Positions 1 to 8,545 of a stretch of DNA of 64,000 nucleotides are shown in pieces. Source of the DNA: JBLWXV01 sp048267245 (lineage in GTDB: Bacteria; Bdellovibrionota; Bacteriovoracia; Bacteriovoracales; Bacteriovoracaceae); the NCBI GenBank assembly GCA_048267245.1, contig JBLWXV010000001.1, positions 744,001-808,000 on the forward strand, given 5' to 3'. The notes beneath the pieces are model-generated. The model ran no database searches. It worked only from the letters and a program-made list of their open reading frames with translations, and was not told the origin of the DNA. Each line of letters opens with the position of its first letter. Position 1 is the first letter of the stretch. The position numbers and the translations under genes are program-made.

Positions 1-2
1 GT

Positions 3-467
3 TGTTCAAATATGAGCGAGCTAAAGGCGACGGCGTTTCAAAAATATAGTGTTCGCGGCAGACGCTCTAACATTCAAGATGTCGCTAGAAAATTTAGAAT
101 CACAAATAAGTATGTGCTTGAGTCTCTCAACAATCTAACCAGCTATCAGCAGCTAGAGCAGGGCTCAGAAGTTCTATTGCCCTTTAGACTTGGTCAGAAT
201 AAGCGCGAAAATATGTACGCCGATCTCTATGAAAAACCGCGCAAGACTGTGGTGAGAGCTCGTCGCTATAAACAACGCGTTAAGAGAGCACTTGCTAGTG
301 GAAAGAAAATCTCCGCGCCAAGCAAATTCTACACCGTTCAAAGAGGAGACAGTCTGTGGTCAGTCTCTCGCAAGACCGGTGTGTCACTCGATACTCTTAT
401 AGCCTCAAATGCTCATATTGTTGGTCACCGCATGATTCGCGCGGGAGACAGACTCGTTATTGAGTAA
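3..467 (+). CDS. LysM-domain wall protein, C-terminal part (MltD-like)
   Basis: This gene is cut by the left window edge; its frame is open to base 3, so the Met at base 12 is probably internal. The visible part carries two LysM-type peptidoglycan-binding modules: a degenerate one near the front (YSVRGRRSNIQDVARKF) and a clear one at the C-terminus (YTVQRGDSLWSVSRKTGVSL). A very basic Arg/Lys linker joins them. A C-terminal pair of LysM modules is the usual tail of membrane-bound lytic transglycosylases of the MltD type. The catalytic SLT domain would lie outside the window, so the enzyme assignment is inferred. Another LysM protein, such as an amidase or peptidase, remains possible. Confidence 0.75.
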   Translation, partial: CSNMSELKATAFQKYSVRGRRSNIQDVARKFRITNKYVLESLNNLTSYQQLEQGSEVLLPFRLGQNKRENMYADLYEKPRKTVVRARRYKQRVKRALASGKKISAPSKFYTVQRGDSLWSVSRKTGVSLDTLIASNAHIVGHRMIRAGDRLVIE

Positions 468-490
468 TTCTTGATACATCCCACCTAGGC

Positions 491-520
491 GATAACCTTT
501 AACTCAGGGTATCTTTTTTT
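491..520 (+). terminator. weak intrinsic terminator after the LysM gene
   Basis: A 7-bp stem with one mismatch (GATAACC at 491-497 against GGGTATC at 507-513) and a 9-nt loop runs directly into a seven-T tract. It lies between the LysM gene stop and the next start at 545. Confidence 0.45.
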
Positions 521-544
521 CTTTTTAATCAAAAGGGAAGAAGA

Positions 545-1690
545 ATGGGTTATTCGCAACTCAAAGAACTTAAAAAAGTTCAAGATACGTCTTATGAAAA
601 AGAGTACGTAAAGACGTTAGTCTACATTCAAGATCTATACGATCTCATCGCTTACCAAGCTCTTAGAGCGAACTTAGGCGAGAGTGTTCGCTTTGTCTCG
701 GCCGCCCCACTTACCAAGGAATTCCTACTTATTCGTGGCCCTTCAAGCTTTCGTGGTGAAGGAGCGCTCAAAGTTTTGAGTGAGCTCTATCCTGAACTTG
801 AAAGCACTTTAAGAGATGCTCCATCACTATTTTATAAAGATAGTGACTGGAAGGATTTCGAGGGCAGAGCAAAGTCAGAAAAACTCCTCGCTGCAGAGGA
901 ATACTTCACAAAGAAGGGTATTGATTTTAATCCCTCGCAAGTTTTTAGCTTTTTAAACGATGAAGATTTTTGGACGAATTTGGAGAATCAAAGGCTCTCT
1001 GAAAAAGTCGTCAATATTAGAAGTGAAGTGCCCACAGACATGATCTCTCCAGCGAATTGGGCGCTTGAGTGCGGCTCTGGCAAAGTGCTTGAGTGTGAGG
1101 ACTTAGTGTTTGGTGGAAGTCCACAGGTCTTTCTAGACTTGGTTGGAAATAAGAAAATTCTAAGTGCTGAATTCGTGGAGTTTTGTGAGAGCACGCGCTC
1201 ACCTTGTGAGCTTGTGATTCGATTTGAATTTAAAGGAATCGTGCACCAGGGCCTTGAAACTTTCTTTGTACCACTTTCTTATACGCATGAATGGGGTCAC
1301 TTCATTGGAGAATTTAGAGCGAATGAAGCTCAGTTTATTCACTTTTTTGAAGGCTCAGAGACCTCTGAAGAGGAAGTTTCGAGAAAATTGAAACTTTTAA
1401 AAAGAAATTTAGAAAAAATTTTTCCAGAATTTTCTGCAAAATACTGCGGAGAGTTCGTGGTTGTGCGTCCAGAAAGTGGGTGTCTTAATATTGACGATTC
1501 GGGATATCAAAATATTGAGAAAAAGCCTGGACATCTGAGCTTCATCCATCGGAATGCCCCTCTACCAGAGGAGTTCGTAAAAAAACTTAACTGCGAAGAT
1601 TCCGCGAGTGAGGTTCTTTTTGACGCGCGGGCGTTTTATTCGAGTGCCGTGGTCGGGAATTGTCCAAGCAAAAAAGAACAAAGCGAGTGA
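545..1690 (+). CDS. hypothetical protein, 381 aa
   Basis: I do not recognise a family. The protein is soluble-looking, with no signal peptide or membrane segment, and is acidic and Glu-rich. A Lys/Glu-rich segment at about residues 275-300 should be helical. Several Cys residues sit in the C-terminal half, but no CxxC pair was seen. An AGGGAAGAAGA purine run just upstream of the ATG acts as the ribosome-binding site. Codon use matches the neighbours, which supports a real gene. It is preceded by a weak terminator, and about 150 bp of AT-rich DNA separate it from the outer-membrane protein gene, so it is probably transcribed alone. Confidence 0.8.
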   Translation: MGYSQLKELKKVQDTSYEKEYVKTLVYIQDLYDLIAYQALRANLGESVRFVSAAPLTKEFLLIRGPSSFRGEGALKVLSELYPELESTLRDAPSLFYKDSDWKDFEGRAKSEKLLAAEEYFTKKGIDFNPSQVFSFLNDEDFWTNLENQRLSEKVVNIRSEVPTDMISPANWALECGSGKVLECEDLVFGGSPQVFLDLVGNKKILSAEFVEFCESTRSPCELVIRFEFKGIVHQGLETFFVPLSYTHEWGHFIGEFRANEAQFIHFFEGSETSEEEVSRKLKLLKRNLEKIFPEFSAKYCGEFVVVRPESGCLNIDDSGYQNIEKKPGHLSFIHRNAPLPEEFVKKLNCEDSASEVLFDARAFYSSAVVGNCPSKKEQSE

Positions 1691-1783
1691 TTTAAAGCTG
1701 TTGACATTTTTTTAGGGGCACACGAAACTTTTCTGTAAGCTTGATAAAAAAATTTTAAATTGGTTTTTCACTAAACTTACCAA

Positions 1784-1812
1784 TTACTTTAATTATTAAC
1801 GAAACCTATAAA
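1784..1812 (+). promoter_or_regulatory. candidate promoter of the first outer-membrane protein
   Basis: The proposed -10 is TATAAA (1807-1812), with a poor -35 TTACTT (1784-1789) 17 bp upstream. The second paralogue has a similar upstream block: TTAACG, a short gap, then CTATAAAA at 3077-3084. The shared -10-like box is the main support; the -35 is weak. Confidence 0.35.
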
Positions 1813-1844
1813 ATGGTACGGACACTCTTCAAGGAGAAGATTTG

Positions 1845-2957
1845 ATGAAAAAGCACATCGTACTCGCAACTGGTCTAGCGATGCTCTCAACAAGCGCATT
1901 CGCTACAAAATCAAGAATGGAAGCTCTTGGCCAAGATACTGGTCGTGGTTCACACTACATTAAGGACACACGCAGTATCTTCCGCAACGCTGCTCACGTA
2001 AACACATTCAAAAACTACATTGTTACTGAATGGGGTACTGAAGCTGCTGGCGCGGACACTGCTGAAGGTGGTTTCTTCCGTGAAATGGGATCTTTCAACT
2101 ATGGTATCTACCTTGGTAGTGAACTTGGTGAGCACGCTCCTGCTACAAAAACAGGCGCTGGTTACCTTGCTCAAACTAACCGCACTCAACTCTTCTTCGG
2201 TGGAGACATGGGTGTTCAGTGGGGAGCGAACGTATACTACGCTTCAAACAAAGACGAACAAGCTAACACTTTCGAGCAAAAGAACAGTGCTTTCGGTCTT
2301 GGACTTGGCGCTATCTTCGGTGATATCGAAGGTTACGCTAACCTAGACATTTCTGATAAATCAGAAGGCCGTACTGGTGGTGTTGCTGGTGACAAGTGGG
2401 AAGGCGATCTTGGTCTAGACCTTGGTCTTTCTTACTCTTGGAATGCTTGGACATTCTTTGCTGAGTACGACATGAGTGGTGCTGAAGACAAGAGAGCTGC
2501 TTCTAAAACTGAATACTCAGACGATACACTTACTGTAGGTGCTGGTTATATTCACGAAGTATCTTCAACAGCTCGTCTTATCTCTGACATCTCATTCGTA
2601 ATGAGAAATCAAGAAACTAAGACTGCTACAACTCTTGAGCAAAAAGACACTTACATCCCACTTACTTTTGGTTTCGAAGCTGACGCTACTTCATGGCTAA
2701 CTCTTCGTGGTTCAGTTGCTCAGAACATCTTCCTTGCTAGCCAAGAAGGTGACCTTACAACTGTAGCTAACAACAGCAAAAAGAAGACTCGTGCTAACAC
2801 AACTGACGTTGCTGCTGGTGCCACTCTTACTTTCGGTAAGCTAATGGTTGACGGTATGATCGGTACAACTTCAAATGCTGGCGCTGCCAACACTGAAGAC
2901 GGTACTCTTTCACTTGACCGTCTCATGACTAAAGTAGCTGTACACTACTGGTTCTAA
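1845..2957 (+). CDS. outer-membrane beta-barrel protein (paralogue 1)
   Basis: A predicted exported outer-membrane barrel of about 370 aa. The signal peptide is MKKHIVLATGLAMLSTSAFA, cleaved after AFA. The mature part alternates polar and hydrophobic residues and ends in Trp-Phe, the terminal aromatic signal recognised by BamA. The ATG at 1845 is preferred over the overlapping TTG at 1842 because AAGGAGAAGA lies just upstream. It is clearly paralogous to the next gene; shared blocks include FFGGD.G.QWG.NV, ATSWLTLRGS and the N-terminal YIKD.R.IF. Codon choice is strongly biased (GCT, CTT, AAC) compared with neighbours, suggesting high expression. It could be a porin or another abundant surface barrel; no named family was recognised. 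Confidence 0.85.
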   Translation: MKKHIVLATGLAMLSTSAFATKSRMEALGQDTGRGSHYIKDTRSIFRNAAHVNTFKNYIVTEWGTEAAGADTAEGGFFREMGSFNYGIYLGSELGEHAPATKTGAGYLAQTNRTQLFFGGDMGVQWGANVYYASNKDEQANTFEQKNSAFGLGLGAIFGDIEGYANLDISDKSEGRTGGVAGDKWEGDLGLDLGLSYSWNAWTFFAEYDMSGAEDKRAASKTEYSDDTLTVGAGYIHEVSSTARLISDISFVMRNQETKTATTLEQKDTYIPLTFGFEADATSWLTLRGSVAQNIFLASQEGDLTTVANNSKKKTRANTTDVAAGATLTFGKLMVDGMIGTTSNAGAANTEDGTLSLDRLMTKVAVHYWF

Positions 2958-2985
2958 TTTTTCTCAAAGAAAAATTAAACATAAA

Positions 2986-3011
2986 GGGGCCCACTTCGGT
3001 GGGCCTTTTTT
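2986..3011 (+). terminator. UUCG-loop intrinsic terminator
   Basis: A 7-bp stem GGCCCAC / GTGGGCC (2988-2994, 2999-3005) is closed by the very stable TTCG tetraloop and followed by a T run. The same hairpin recurs after the second paralogue. Confidence 0.9.
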
Positions 3012-3097
3012 ATTTCTTAAACTTGATTCTTTCCCTTTACACTTCATCTTTCCGCGCTTGATAATTAACGTATATTCTATAAAAAGGGAGAGAATTT

Positions 3098-4444
3098 ATG
3101 AAGCACTTGATGCTATCTGTTCTGCTAGGACTTTTCGCTAGCAATGCTTACGCAACACAAGCACGTTTGATCGCACTTGGTTTGAATGAACTAGACGACG
3201 AAGGTTCTTACTACATTAAAGATTCAAGAAATATTTTTCTTAACCCAGCTTGGATTAATGAATTCCCAGATCGCTTGATTGTAGAATGGGGTTCAAATGG
3301 TGCTTCAGTTGTTACGGCTGCTGTTAACACTACAGTTGAGCAAGACAATAACCAAAAAGCTCAAGGTGGTTTTCTTAAGAAGAGTGGAGACTTTGTTTAC
3401 GGTGTTTACTACGGAAACGAATCAAATACATCTTCATTCTTGAGAGTTGCTGCTTCTGGTACAGCTGCAACAATTGCTTCAGCTGCTCAAGGAAGTAATA
3501 AGATGGTTCCAACTGCCGACAACCAACTAGAAGTTTTCTTCGGTGGTGATAACGGCATTCAGTGGGGTGTGAACGTTGTTTACCTCAATAACAAAGACGA
3601 GTTAGTTGGTAATGCTAAGGACACAGCTTCAGCTGTACGTCTTGGTGTGAAAGATGGGGACAAGTGGGATGCCCACGTAAATATGTCTACATCAAATAAA
3701 GGTGAGAGAACTTCTGATATTAACCTAACAACTGTTGGCGTTGATACTTCAAACCAAACTGGTGTGAAGAACGAATTCAAAGGAAAGTTTGGTATTCAAG
3801 TTGGTGGTTCTTACAATCTTGGCAATTGGGGCCGTCCATTTGCTTCTGTTAAGCACTTTAGCTGGGAGCAAGTTGATAATTACAACTACTCAACTTTCAA
3901 TGCTGTTAACCTTGGTGCAACTCTTGGAACAAGCCAGGTTGGTAAGCAAGGAACTTCAGAAGGTAAATTCACTGACTTTAAAATTGGTTGGGGGAAAGTT
4001 ACTGAAGTTAACTCAACAGATAAACTCTTCGTTGAACTTTTCGTTAAGAAAGTTGACGTAGAACTTGAAGTTGCTAGAAAAGTGGAAGTAAGCAATTTAA
4101 CTGTTCCACTCGTTCTTGGTTACGAAGCAGCAGCTACTTCATGGTTAACTCTTCGTGGTTCAATCACACAAAATCTCTACGGAACACGTGACAATAAAAA
4201 CTTCAGTTACGCAAACCCTGTTGTGAAGAACCTTGTAACTAGCGTTTATGGCTCAGAAGGCAAGGGAACTGTAACAAACTCTACTGCCATCGCCGCCGGT
4301 GCAAGTCTCACATTTGGTGATCTTGTTGTGGACGGTATGATTGGTGGAGCAAAGAACCTTACTGGAAGTGCTTCTTCAAAAACAGATGGCAACCTAAATC
4401 TTGACCAGTTCATGACTTCGGTTGCTATGACTTACGCTTTCTAA
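3098..4444 (+). CDS. outer-membrane beta-barrel protein (paralogue 2)
   Basis: Exported barrel protein of 448 aa, homologous to the upstream gene along its length but with extra loop sequence, notably after residue 75 (Asn/Ala/Thr-rich) and around residues 190-225. The signal peptide is MKHLMLSVLLGLFASNAYA. The C-terminus ends in Ala-Phe, consistent with outer-membrane insertion. Its strong AAAAGGGAGAG ribosome-binding site lies just before the ATG. It has its own upstream region and terminator, so the two paralogues are probably transcribed separately. Codon bias again suggests high expression. A pore or surface-layer-like role is likely, but the substrate is unknown. Divergence concentrated in predicted loops would suit surface-exposed variation. 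Confidence 0.85.
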   Translation: MKHLMLSVLLGLFASNAYATQARLIALGLNELDDEGSYYIKDSRNIFLNPAWINEFPDRLIVEWGSNGASVVTAAVNTTVEQDNNQKAQGGFLKKSGDFVYGVYYGNESNTSSFLRVAASGTAATIASAAQGSNKMVPTADNQLEVFFGGDNGIQWGVNVVYLNNKDELVGNAKDTASAVRLGVKDGDKWDAHVNMSTSNKGERTSDINLTTVGVDTSNQTGVKNEFKGKFGIQVGGSYNLGNWGRPFASVKHFSWEQVDNYNYSTFNAVNLGATLGTSQVGKQGTSEGKFTDFKIGWGKVTEVNSTDKLFVELFVKKVDVELEVARKVEVSNLTVPLVLGYEAAATSWLTLRGSITQNLYGTRDNKNFSYANPVVKNLVTSVYGSEGKGTVTNSTAIAAGASLTFGDLVVDGMIGGAKNLTGSASSKTDGNLNLDQFMTSVAMTYAF

Positions 4445-4481
4445 AAGGTCAGATGAGGATTATCTGCTTTTTTCATCAAAT

Positions 4482-4509
4482 GGGGCCCACTTCGGTGGGC
4501 CTTTTTTTT
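4482..4509 (+). terminator. UUCG-loop intrinsic terminator (second copy)
   Basis: Same stem-loop as at 2986-3011 (GGCCCAC TTCG GTGGGCC) followed by eight T residues. It ends transcription of the second barrel gene and directly abuts the left inverted repeat of the transposase unit. Confidence 0.9.
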
Positions 4510-4532
4510 GGTGCCAGATGACTTTTGGGACT
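4508..4532 (+). repeat. left arm of 25-bp perfect inverted repeat
   Basis: It matches the reverse complement of 5242-5266 at all 25 positions. The core reads GTGCCAGATGACTTTTGGG. It begins in the T tract of the terminator. Confidence 0.85.
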
Positions 4533-4645
4533 TATCGAGTCAGAAGTTTTCTCTAGTTCATGCTAACTCCCCACTCTTCAAATAGATAGGTATCTCGTTT
4601 TCTGGAATTGCTTTCTAGAGAGCTCCAGCAAAATGGAGGTCTACT

Positions 4646-5227
4646 ATGGCAAGAAAAGCATTAATTCGTACTTCTGAGTATCCCTATCATGTCGTTAATC
4701 GTTGTAATAACAAGGAAGAGTTTCCAATTGGGCTTCACGATTTATGGCCAATTTTTTTAAAAACACTCTGTGAAACTAAGTACAAATTTCCCCTAGAGGT
4801 GGAGTGCTTTGTTCTCATGAATAATCACTATCATCTCCTTCTTCGAACTCCAGAGTGCAATCTAGACACGATTATGCACTATTTTAATATGAAGCTTAGT
4901 CGTAGAATTGCGATTTTTTCAGGTAGGATTAATCGCATTTTTGGAGCTCGTTATAAGTGGTCACTCATCATGAATGATATCTACTATTCAAATGTTTATA
5001 AGTATATCTATCAGAATCCGATGCGTGCAGGGCTGACTTCTCGGGTGGAGGATTATCCATATTCATCCTGGAGTAGTAGATGCGCATCCTATGGACTTCG
5101 CGACTCGCGCATTAACCAACGCTTGCTTGAATATATTAATGATCCCTTTTCTCTTGAAGAGAGTCTTTCAATTAAGAAAGGACTGTTAAAAACAAATTAT
5201 TCGCCAGTAAAGAATAGAGGATATTAG
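4646..5227 (+). CDS. REP-associated tyrosine transposase (RAYT, Y1/HUH family)
   Basis: A 193-aa single-domain HUH endonuclease of the TnpA-REP type. It starts with the family-typical MARKALIRTSEYPYHVVNRC. The HUH metal-binding motif is in LMNNHYHLLLRTP (about residues 57-69). The likely catalytic Tyr is in the block YKYIYQNPMRAGL (about residues 118-130). These enzymes nick single-stranded REP hairpins. GGAGG at 4635-4639 is a good ribosome-binding site for this ATG. The length is normal and the gene looks intact. Perfect inverted repeats flank it, and it sits between an outer-membrane protein terminator and trmL, which suggests a horizontally acquired or domesticated element. Confidence 0.9.
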   Translation: MARKALIRTSEYPYHVVNRCNNKEEFPIGLHDLWPIFLKTLCETKYKFPLEVECFVLMNNHYHLLLRTPECNLDTIMHYFNMKLSRRIAIFSGRINRIFGARYKWSLIMNDIYYSNVYKYIYQNPMRAGLTSRVEDYPYSSWSSRCASYGLRDSRINQRLLEYINDPFSLEESLSIKKGLLKTNYSPVKNRGY

Positions 5228-5241
5228 AATTTTGTGCAGTT

Positions 5242-5266
5242 AGTCCCAAAAGTCATCTGGCACCAA
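5242..5266 (-). repeat. right arm of 25-bp inverted repeat, overlapping trmL stop
   Basis: Exact inverted copy of 4508-4532. It includes the TGA stop of trmL (5253-5255 on the minus strand) and its last codons (Ile-Gly-Ala-Arg), so part of the repeat is coding sequence. Confidence 0.85.
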
Positions 5267-5726
5267 TGCAGCGGAGGGCTTCGTAGGCGGCGGTGGTGGC
5301 GGTGTTGGCGAGATTGAGGGAGCGGATGTTGGTGCTAAACATTGGAAGGGCGACGGTGCGCTCTTCGAAGGGTTCGAGGATCGTTGCAGGTAGGCCCTTG
5401 GTTTCGCTGCCAAAGATGAGGTAGCAACCCTCGGTGTAGCCAGCATCATAGAAGCTGCGCTCTTGTTTGAAGCGAGAAAAGAAGAAGAGTTTGTCTCGAG
5501 CGGGTTTTTCACCCTCTAAGAAGGCTTCAAAACTGTCGTACTCGGTGAGTTCGACGTGCTTCCAGTAGTCGAGACCGGCGCGTCTGACGGCCTTTTCGCT
5601 AATGTCAAAGGCGAGGGGGTGAATCAGAATCAAGCGAATCCCAAGTGCGACGCACGTGCGCCCGATACTCCCGGTATTTCCGGGAATTTCGGGCGCGACG
5701 AGGACGATTGAAAACTTACTTGGCAT
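5253..5726 (-). CDS. trmL: tRNA (cytidine/uridine-34 2'-O)-methyltransferase TrmL
   Basis: SPOUT-class methyltransferase of about 157 aa that methylates the ribose of the wobble base in some tRNA-Leu isoacceptors. Diagnostic motifs are APEIPGNTGSIGRTC near the N-terminus, FGSETKGLP, and the knot-forming IRSLNLANTATTAAYEALR at the C-terminus. Start: a Met 18 bases further upstream is possible, but MPSKFSIVLVAPE at 5726 fits the family N-terminus better. It overlaps the pepA stop by 11 bp, so the two are translationally coupled. The last few codons lie inside the transposase-flanking inverted repeat. Confidence 0.92.
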   Translation of the reverse strand: MPSKFSIVLVAPEIPGNTGSIGRTCVALGIRLILIHPLAFDISEKAVRRAGLDYWKHVELTEYDSFEAFLEGEKPARDKLFFFSRFKQERSFYDAGYTEGCYLIFGSETKGLPATILEPFEERTVALPMFSTNIRSLNLANTATTAAYEALRCIGAR

Positions 5727-7230
5727 TGAGCATGTAATCCACAAGTGATCTCACCACGAGGCCTGAAGCTCCGTGCTTTGGACAGTATGGAAGGTGACCT
5801 TGTCCATCACCAATACCAGCGATATCAAGGTGGGCCCAAGAGATACCTTCTTGAATAAAGTTTTCAAGGAAGGCAGCTGCTTTAGAAGTACCACCAAAAG
5901 ACTTACCACCGATATTTTTAAGATCAGCAATTGGAGACTTCATATCTTCACGGTATTCGTCGAAGATCGGAAGTTGCCACATTCTCTCATTCTTATTTCC
6001 AGCACTCTTTAAAAGAGCGTCAGCGAGCTTTTGATCATTGCCCATAAGACCACAAACTTCATGACCGAGGGCCACAAGACAGGCACCAGTTAGTGTGGCG
6101 GCGTCGATGATTACGTTTGGCTTTTGATCACCGGCATAATCAAGAACGTCACCAAGAACGAGGCGACCTTCAGCGTCTGTGTTGAGAATTTCTACTGTCT
6201 TTCCGTTGCGAGCGCGAACGATACTGTCTGGCATAGTTGCAAGAGAGTTAACAGCGTTATCAGTCATACCTAGGAAGCATGAAATTTTGATTGGAGCGCC
6301 AAGAAGTACAGCTGCTCTAAAAGCGGCGTAAACTGTAGCAGATCCGGCCATGTCAAATTTCATATTCATCATTGAGCCACCTGGCTTCAATGAGTAACCA
6401 CCTGTATCGAATGTAAGACCCTTACCAACGAGGGCCACGTGCTTTGTTTTTGAGTTGGCCTTGGCAGGAGTGTAAGTCAGGTGAACGAGTTGTGGCTCGT
6501 AAGCAGAACCAGCATTCACCGAGAGGAACATTCCCATTTTTTCTTTTTGAAGATCTTTTTTGCCAAGAATCTTAACTTTTACACCTTTGAGGTTTTTAGC
6601 GTCTTTAGCGATTTCTTTAGCGTAAGTTTCTGAGTTTAAGATATTTGGTGGTTCGTTAACGAGATCGCGAGCGTAGTTAACAGACTCAACAACTTTAAGA
6701 GTTGAGGCGAGAGCTTTGTCGGCGTTCTTTACTTTGCTCTTAGCATCTTTGAGATCGATGTTGAGAGTCGCTAGTTTAACTTCTTTCTTCTTTGTGAGGT
6801 GGCGATCAAAGGCGTAAGTGGCCATGCCGTAACCTTCTACAAATGCTTCGAGGCTATCTTCAACTTTGCTTTTTACAGTGAAAGTTGAGAAGTCGACTGT
6901 CACTGTTTTGTATTTCTTATTGAGTTCACCTGAGAGACTAGCCGCTTTCTTGCGAAGAGCTTCTAGGTCAAATTTAGATTTGTCACCAAGACCAACAGCG
7001 AGGAAAGACTCGCCATTTTCGCCAATGAAGCCAAATGATTCACCAGCTCCACCAGTGAAGTCTTTTGAGTTCTTAACGAATTCAAATGCGGCCTTAACTT
7101 CCTTATCCCAATGAGCGTCAAGTGAAGCTGTTTTTGCTTTACCAGCGGCTGGTTTTTGGAACGCGCCAAGAACAACGAGATCACTTGATGTGTGACCTTT
7201 AACTGCGTAATTGAGTTTGTAATTTAACAT
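5716..7230 (-). CDS. pepA: leucyl aminopeptidase (M17 family)
   Basis: Cytosolic two-metal aminopeptidase of 504 aa that releases N-terminal residues from peptides. The catalytic C-terminal domain is complete. Lys270 and Asp275 lie in VGKGLTFDTGGYSLKPGGSM, Asp293 in MKFDMAGSA, and Asp352, Glu354 and Arg356 in the signature NTDAEGRLVLGD. The N-terminal alpha/beta domain (about 1-165) is more divergent and Lys-rich, as usual. It is first in a pepA-trmL pair and is transcribed divergently from the LptF/G-type permease gene across a 141-bp spacer. In some bacteria PepA also binds DNA; nothing here shows that. Confidence 0.95.
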   Translation of the reverse strand: MLNYKLNYAVKGHTSSDLVVLGAFQKPAAGKAKTASLDAHWDKEVKAAFEFVKNSKDFTGGAGESFGFIGENGESFLAVGLGDKSKFDLEALRKKAASLSGELNKKYKTVTVDFSTFTVKSKVEDSLEAFVEGYGMATYAFDRHLTKKKEVKLATLNIDLKDAKSKVKNADKALASTLKVVESVNYARDLVNEPPNILNSETYAKEIAKDAKNLKGVKVKILGKKDLQKEKMGMFLSVNAGSAYEPQLVHLTYTPAKANSKTKHVALVGKGLTFDTGGYSLKPGGSMMNMKFDMAGSATVYAAFRAAVLLGAPIKISCFLGMTDNAVNSLATMPDSIVRARNGKTVEILNTDAEGRLVLGDVLDYAGDQKPNVIIDAATLTGACLVALGHEVCGLMGNDQKLADALLKSAGNKNERMWQLPIFDEYREDMKSPIADLKNIGGKSFGGTSKAAAFLENFIQEGISWAHLDIAGIGDGQGHLPYCPKHGASGLVVRSLVDYMLNAK

Positions 7231-7371
7231 CGCTACTCCTTAAAATTATCGAATATCAACTCAAGCTAAGAATTGTGGGTTATCATAGTTAATTGAAAGC
7301 TTGCGGGCCTTAAACTATCATGACTCAGTGGGGAAAGTCCAAGTTGACGCCGCAAAATAACGGGATAGAAG

Positions 7372-8544
7372 ATGTCTATTAAACCACTCGCGATGCAGCG
7401 CTACCTGATGTCGAGTTTCATAGCTCCCTTTTTGGTGGGACTGGGCTTCTTCGTCTCATTCCTTCTCACCTTTCAGCTCTTTAGAATTATTAAAATCGTG
7501 ATCTCTAAGGACGTCCAATTCATGGTAGTCCTTGAAATTATTGGTCATATTGCACTCTCATTCCTCCCCATGGCCGTTCCGCTTTCGGTCCTCTTTGCAA
7601 CTATCTACACCCTCAATCGCCTAAGTGAGGACTCTGAGATTGTCGCCATGAGATCCTTTGGCCTTCCCAAATTTAAATTGCTCTATCCGTTTCTTATCGT
7701 CGCTGCCGCTATCTCTTGGAGCATTTTCTCGCTTGGTAACGAGGTAATTCCCGCTTCCAAGTCGAGATTTAAAAATACCCTTATTCAGCTCACGAGCCGT
7801 GGGGCCTTGAGCGATATCCCCAAAGAGAATTTTTATTTAGAGATCCCTGGCGTTACGCTTTACGCTGAAGATGTTGATGACGGCAATAAGCAGCTAAGAA
7901 ATGTTTTCATCCAACTCTCGCGCGACGAGGAGTCAGAACAAGTGATCTTCGCTCGCCGCGGCACTTTGATAAAGCAGCAAGAAAACGAGTGGGATATTCC
8001 CTCTTTGAGGTTGCACTTAAGAGATGGAAACATCCTGCGCCAAGATGAGGAGAAGACAGAGAAGATTCTCTTTCGAGAGTATGACTTTCCTGTGCTAGAT
8101 GGCGGCTCTAACACTGACTATGTCACCAAAGATAGTATGCGCAGTAGTTCGGAACTTAGAAAGGAATTGAGAGTGATAACGGGCGAGCGCAAGGAAGCGA
8201 TGGCGACTCTGAGCGGAGACCTACTTAAAGATAAGTTAAATGATCTCGTTCGTCGCCAAGCTCGAACTGAGCTTGAGTATTGGAGTAGGCTCAATGTTCC
8301 AATTCAAGTCTTGCTCTTTATCTTTTTGGGATTCTCCCTCGGTGTGAAAAAGGGACGTGGGGCTTCAAGAAATACTTCAGCGACTGGGCTTATTGTTATA
8401 GCACTTTATTACACAGTATTTTTTGGGCTGGTGAGCTTTGCCAATAAGGGGCAAGTGCCAGCTTATGTGGCCGTCTTTATTCCAACTGTCATTGGATTCA
8501 TCTATGCAGTAACGGCCTACAGAAAGCTAGATTGGCAAAGCTAA
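7372..8544 (+). CDS. LptF/LptG (YjgP/YjgQ) family LPS-export permease
   Basis: Inner-membrane subunit, 390 aa, of the ABC machine that extracts lipopolysaccharide and passes it to LptC/LptA. The layout matches the family: three N-terminal membrane segments (about 15-35, 55-75, 100-120), a central periplasmic beta-jellyroll-like region (about 125-300), and three C-terminal segments (about 305-385). The N-terminal R-YL-SSF start and the SED-E-VAMRSFG motif after the second segment are typical. Sequence alone does not tell LptF from LptG, so no symbol is given. The second permease is not in this window. It ends two bases from the convergent rodZ gene. Confidence 0.9.
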   Translation: MSIKPLAMQRYLMSSFIAPFLVGLGFFVSFLLTFQLFRIIKIVISKDVQFMVVLEIIGHIALSFLPMAVPLSVLFATIYTLNRLSEDSEIVAMRSFGLPKFKLLYPFLIVAAAISWSIFSLGNEVIPASKSRFKNTLIQLTSRGALSDIPKENFYLEIPGVTLYAEDVDDGNKQLRNVFIQLSRDEESEQVIFARRGTLIKQQENEWDIPSLRLHLRDGNILRQDEEKTEKILFREYDFPVLDGGSNTDYVTKDSMRSSSELRKELRVITGERKEAMATLSGDLLKDKLNDLVRRQARTELEYWSRLNVPIQVLLFIFLGFSLGVKKGRGASRNTSATGLIVIALYYTVFFGLVSFANKGQVPAYVAVFIPTVIGFIYAVTAYRKLDWQS

Positions 8545-8545
8545 A

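Larger units (their letters stand above)
4508..5266 (+). mobile_element. REP-associated tyrosine transposase unit with inverted-repeat ends
   Basis: A 0.76-kb segment bounded by a 25-bp perfect inverted repeat (4508-4532 and 5242-5266) and containing one Y1-type transposase gene. Classical IS200/IS605 elements have no terminal inverted repeats, but RAYT genes are normally flanked by inverted REP-like repeats, so this is consistent with a RAYT/REP unit. The right arm contains the last codons and stop of trmL. The element boundaries are inferred from the repeat only. Confidence 0.6.

Noticed and set aside
3886..4095. Antisense reading frames inside the two outer-membrane protein genes
   Set aside because: They are shadows created by the strong codon bias of the barrel genes; they have no ribosome-binding site and Ser/Thr/Leu-rich nonsense composition.
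2986..4509. The two identical GGCCCAC-TTCG-GTGGGCC hairpins considered as REP elements for the RAYT
   Set aside because: Each is followed by a T run directly after a stop codon, which fits ordinary terminators. They also differ from the inverted-repeat arms flanking the transposase.
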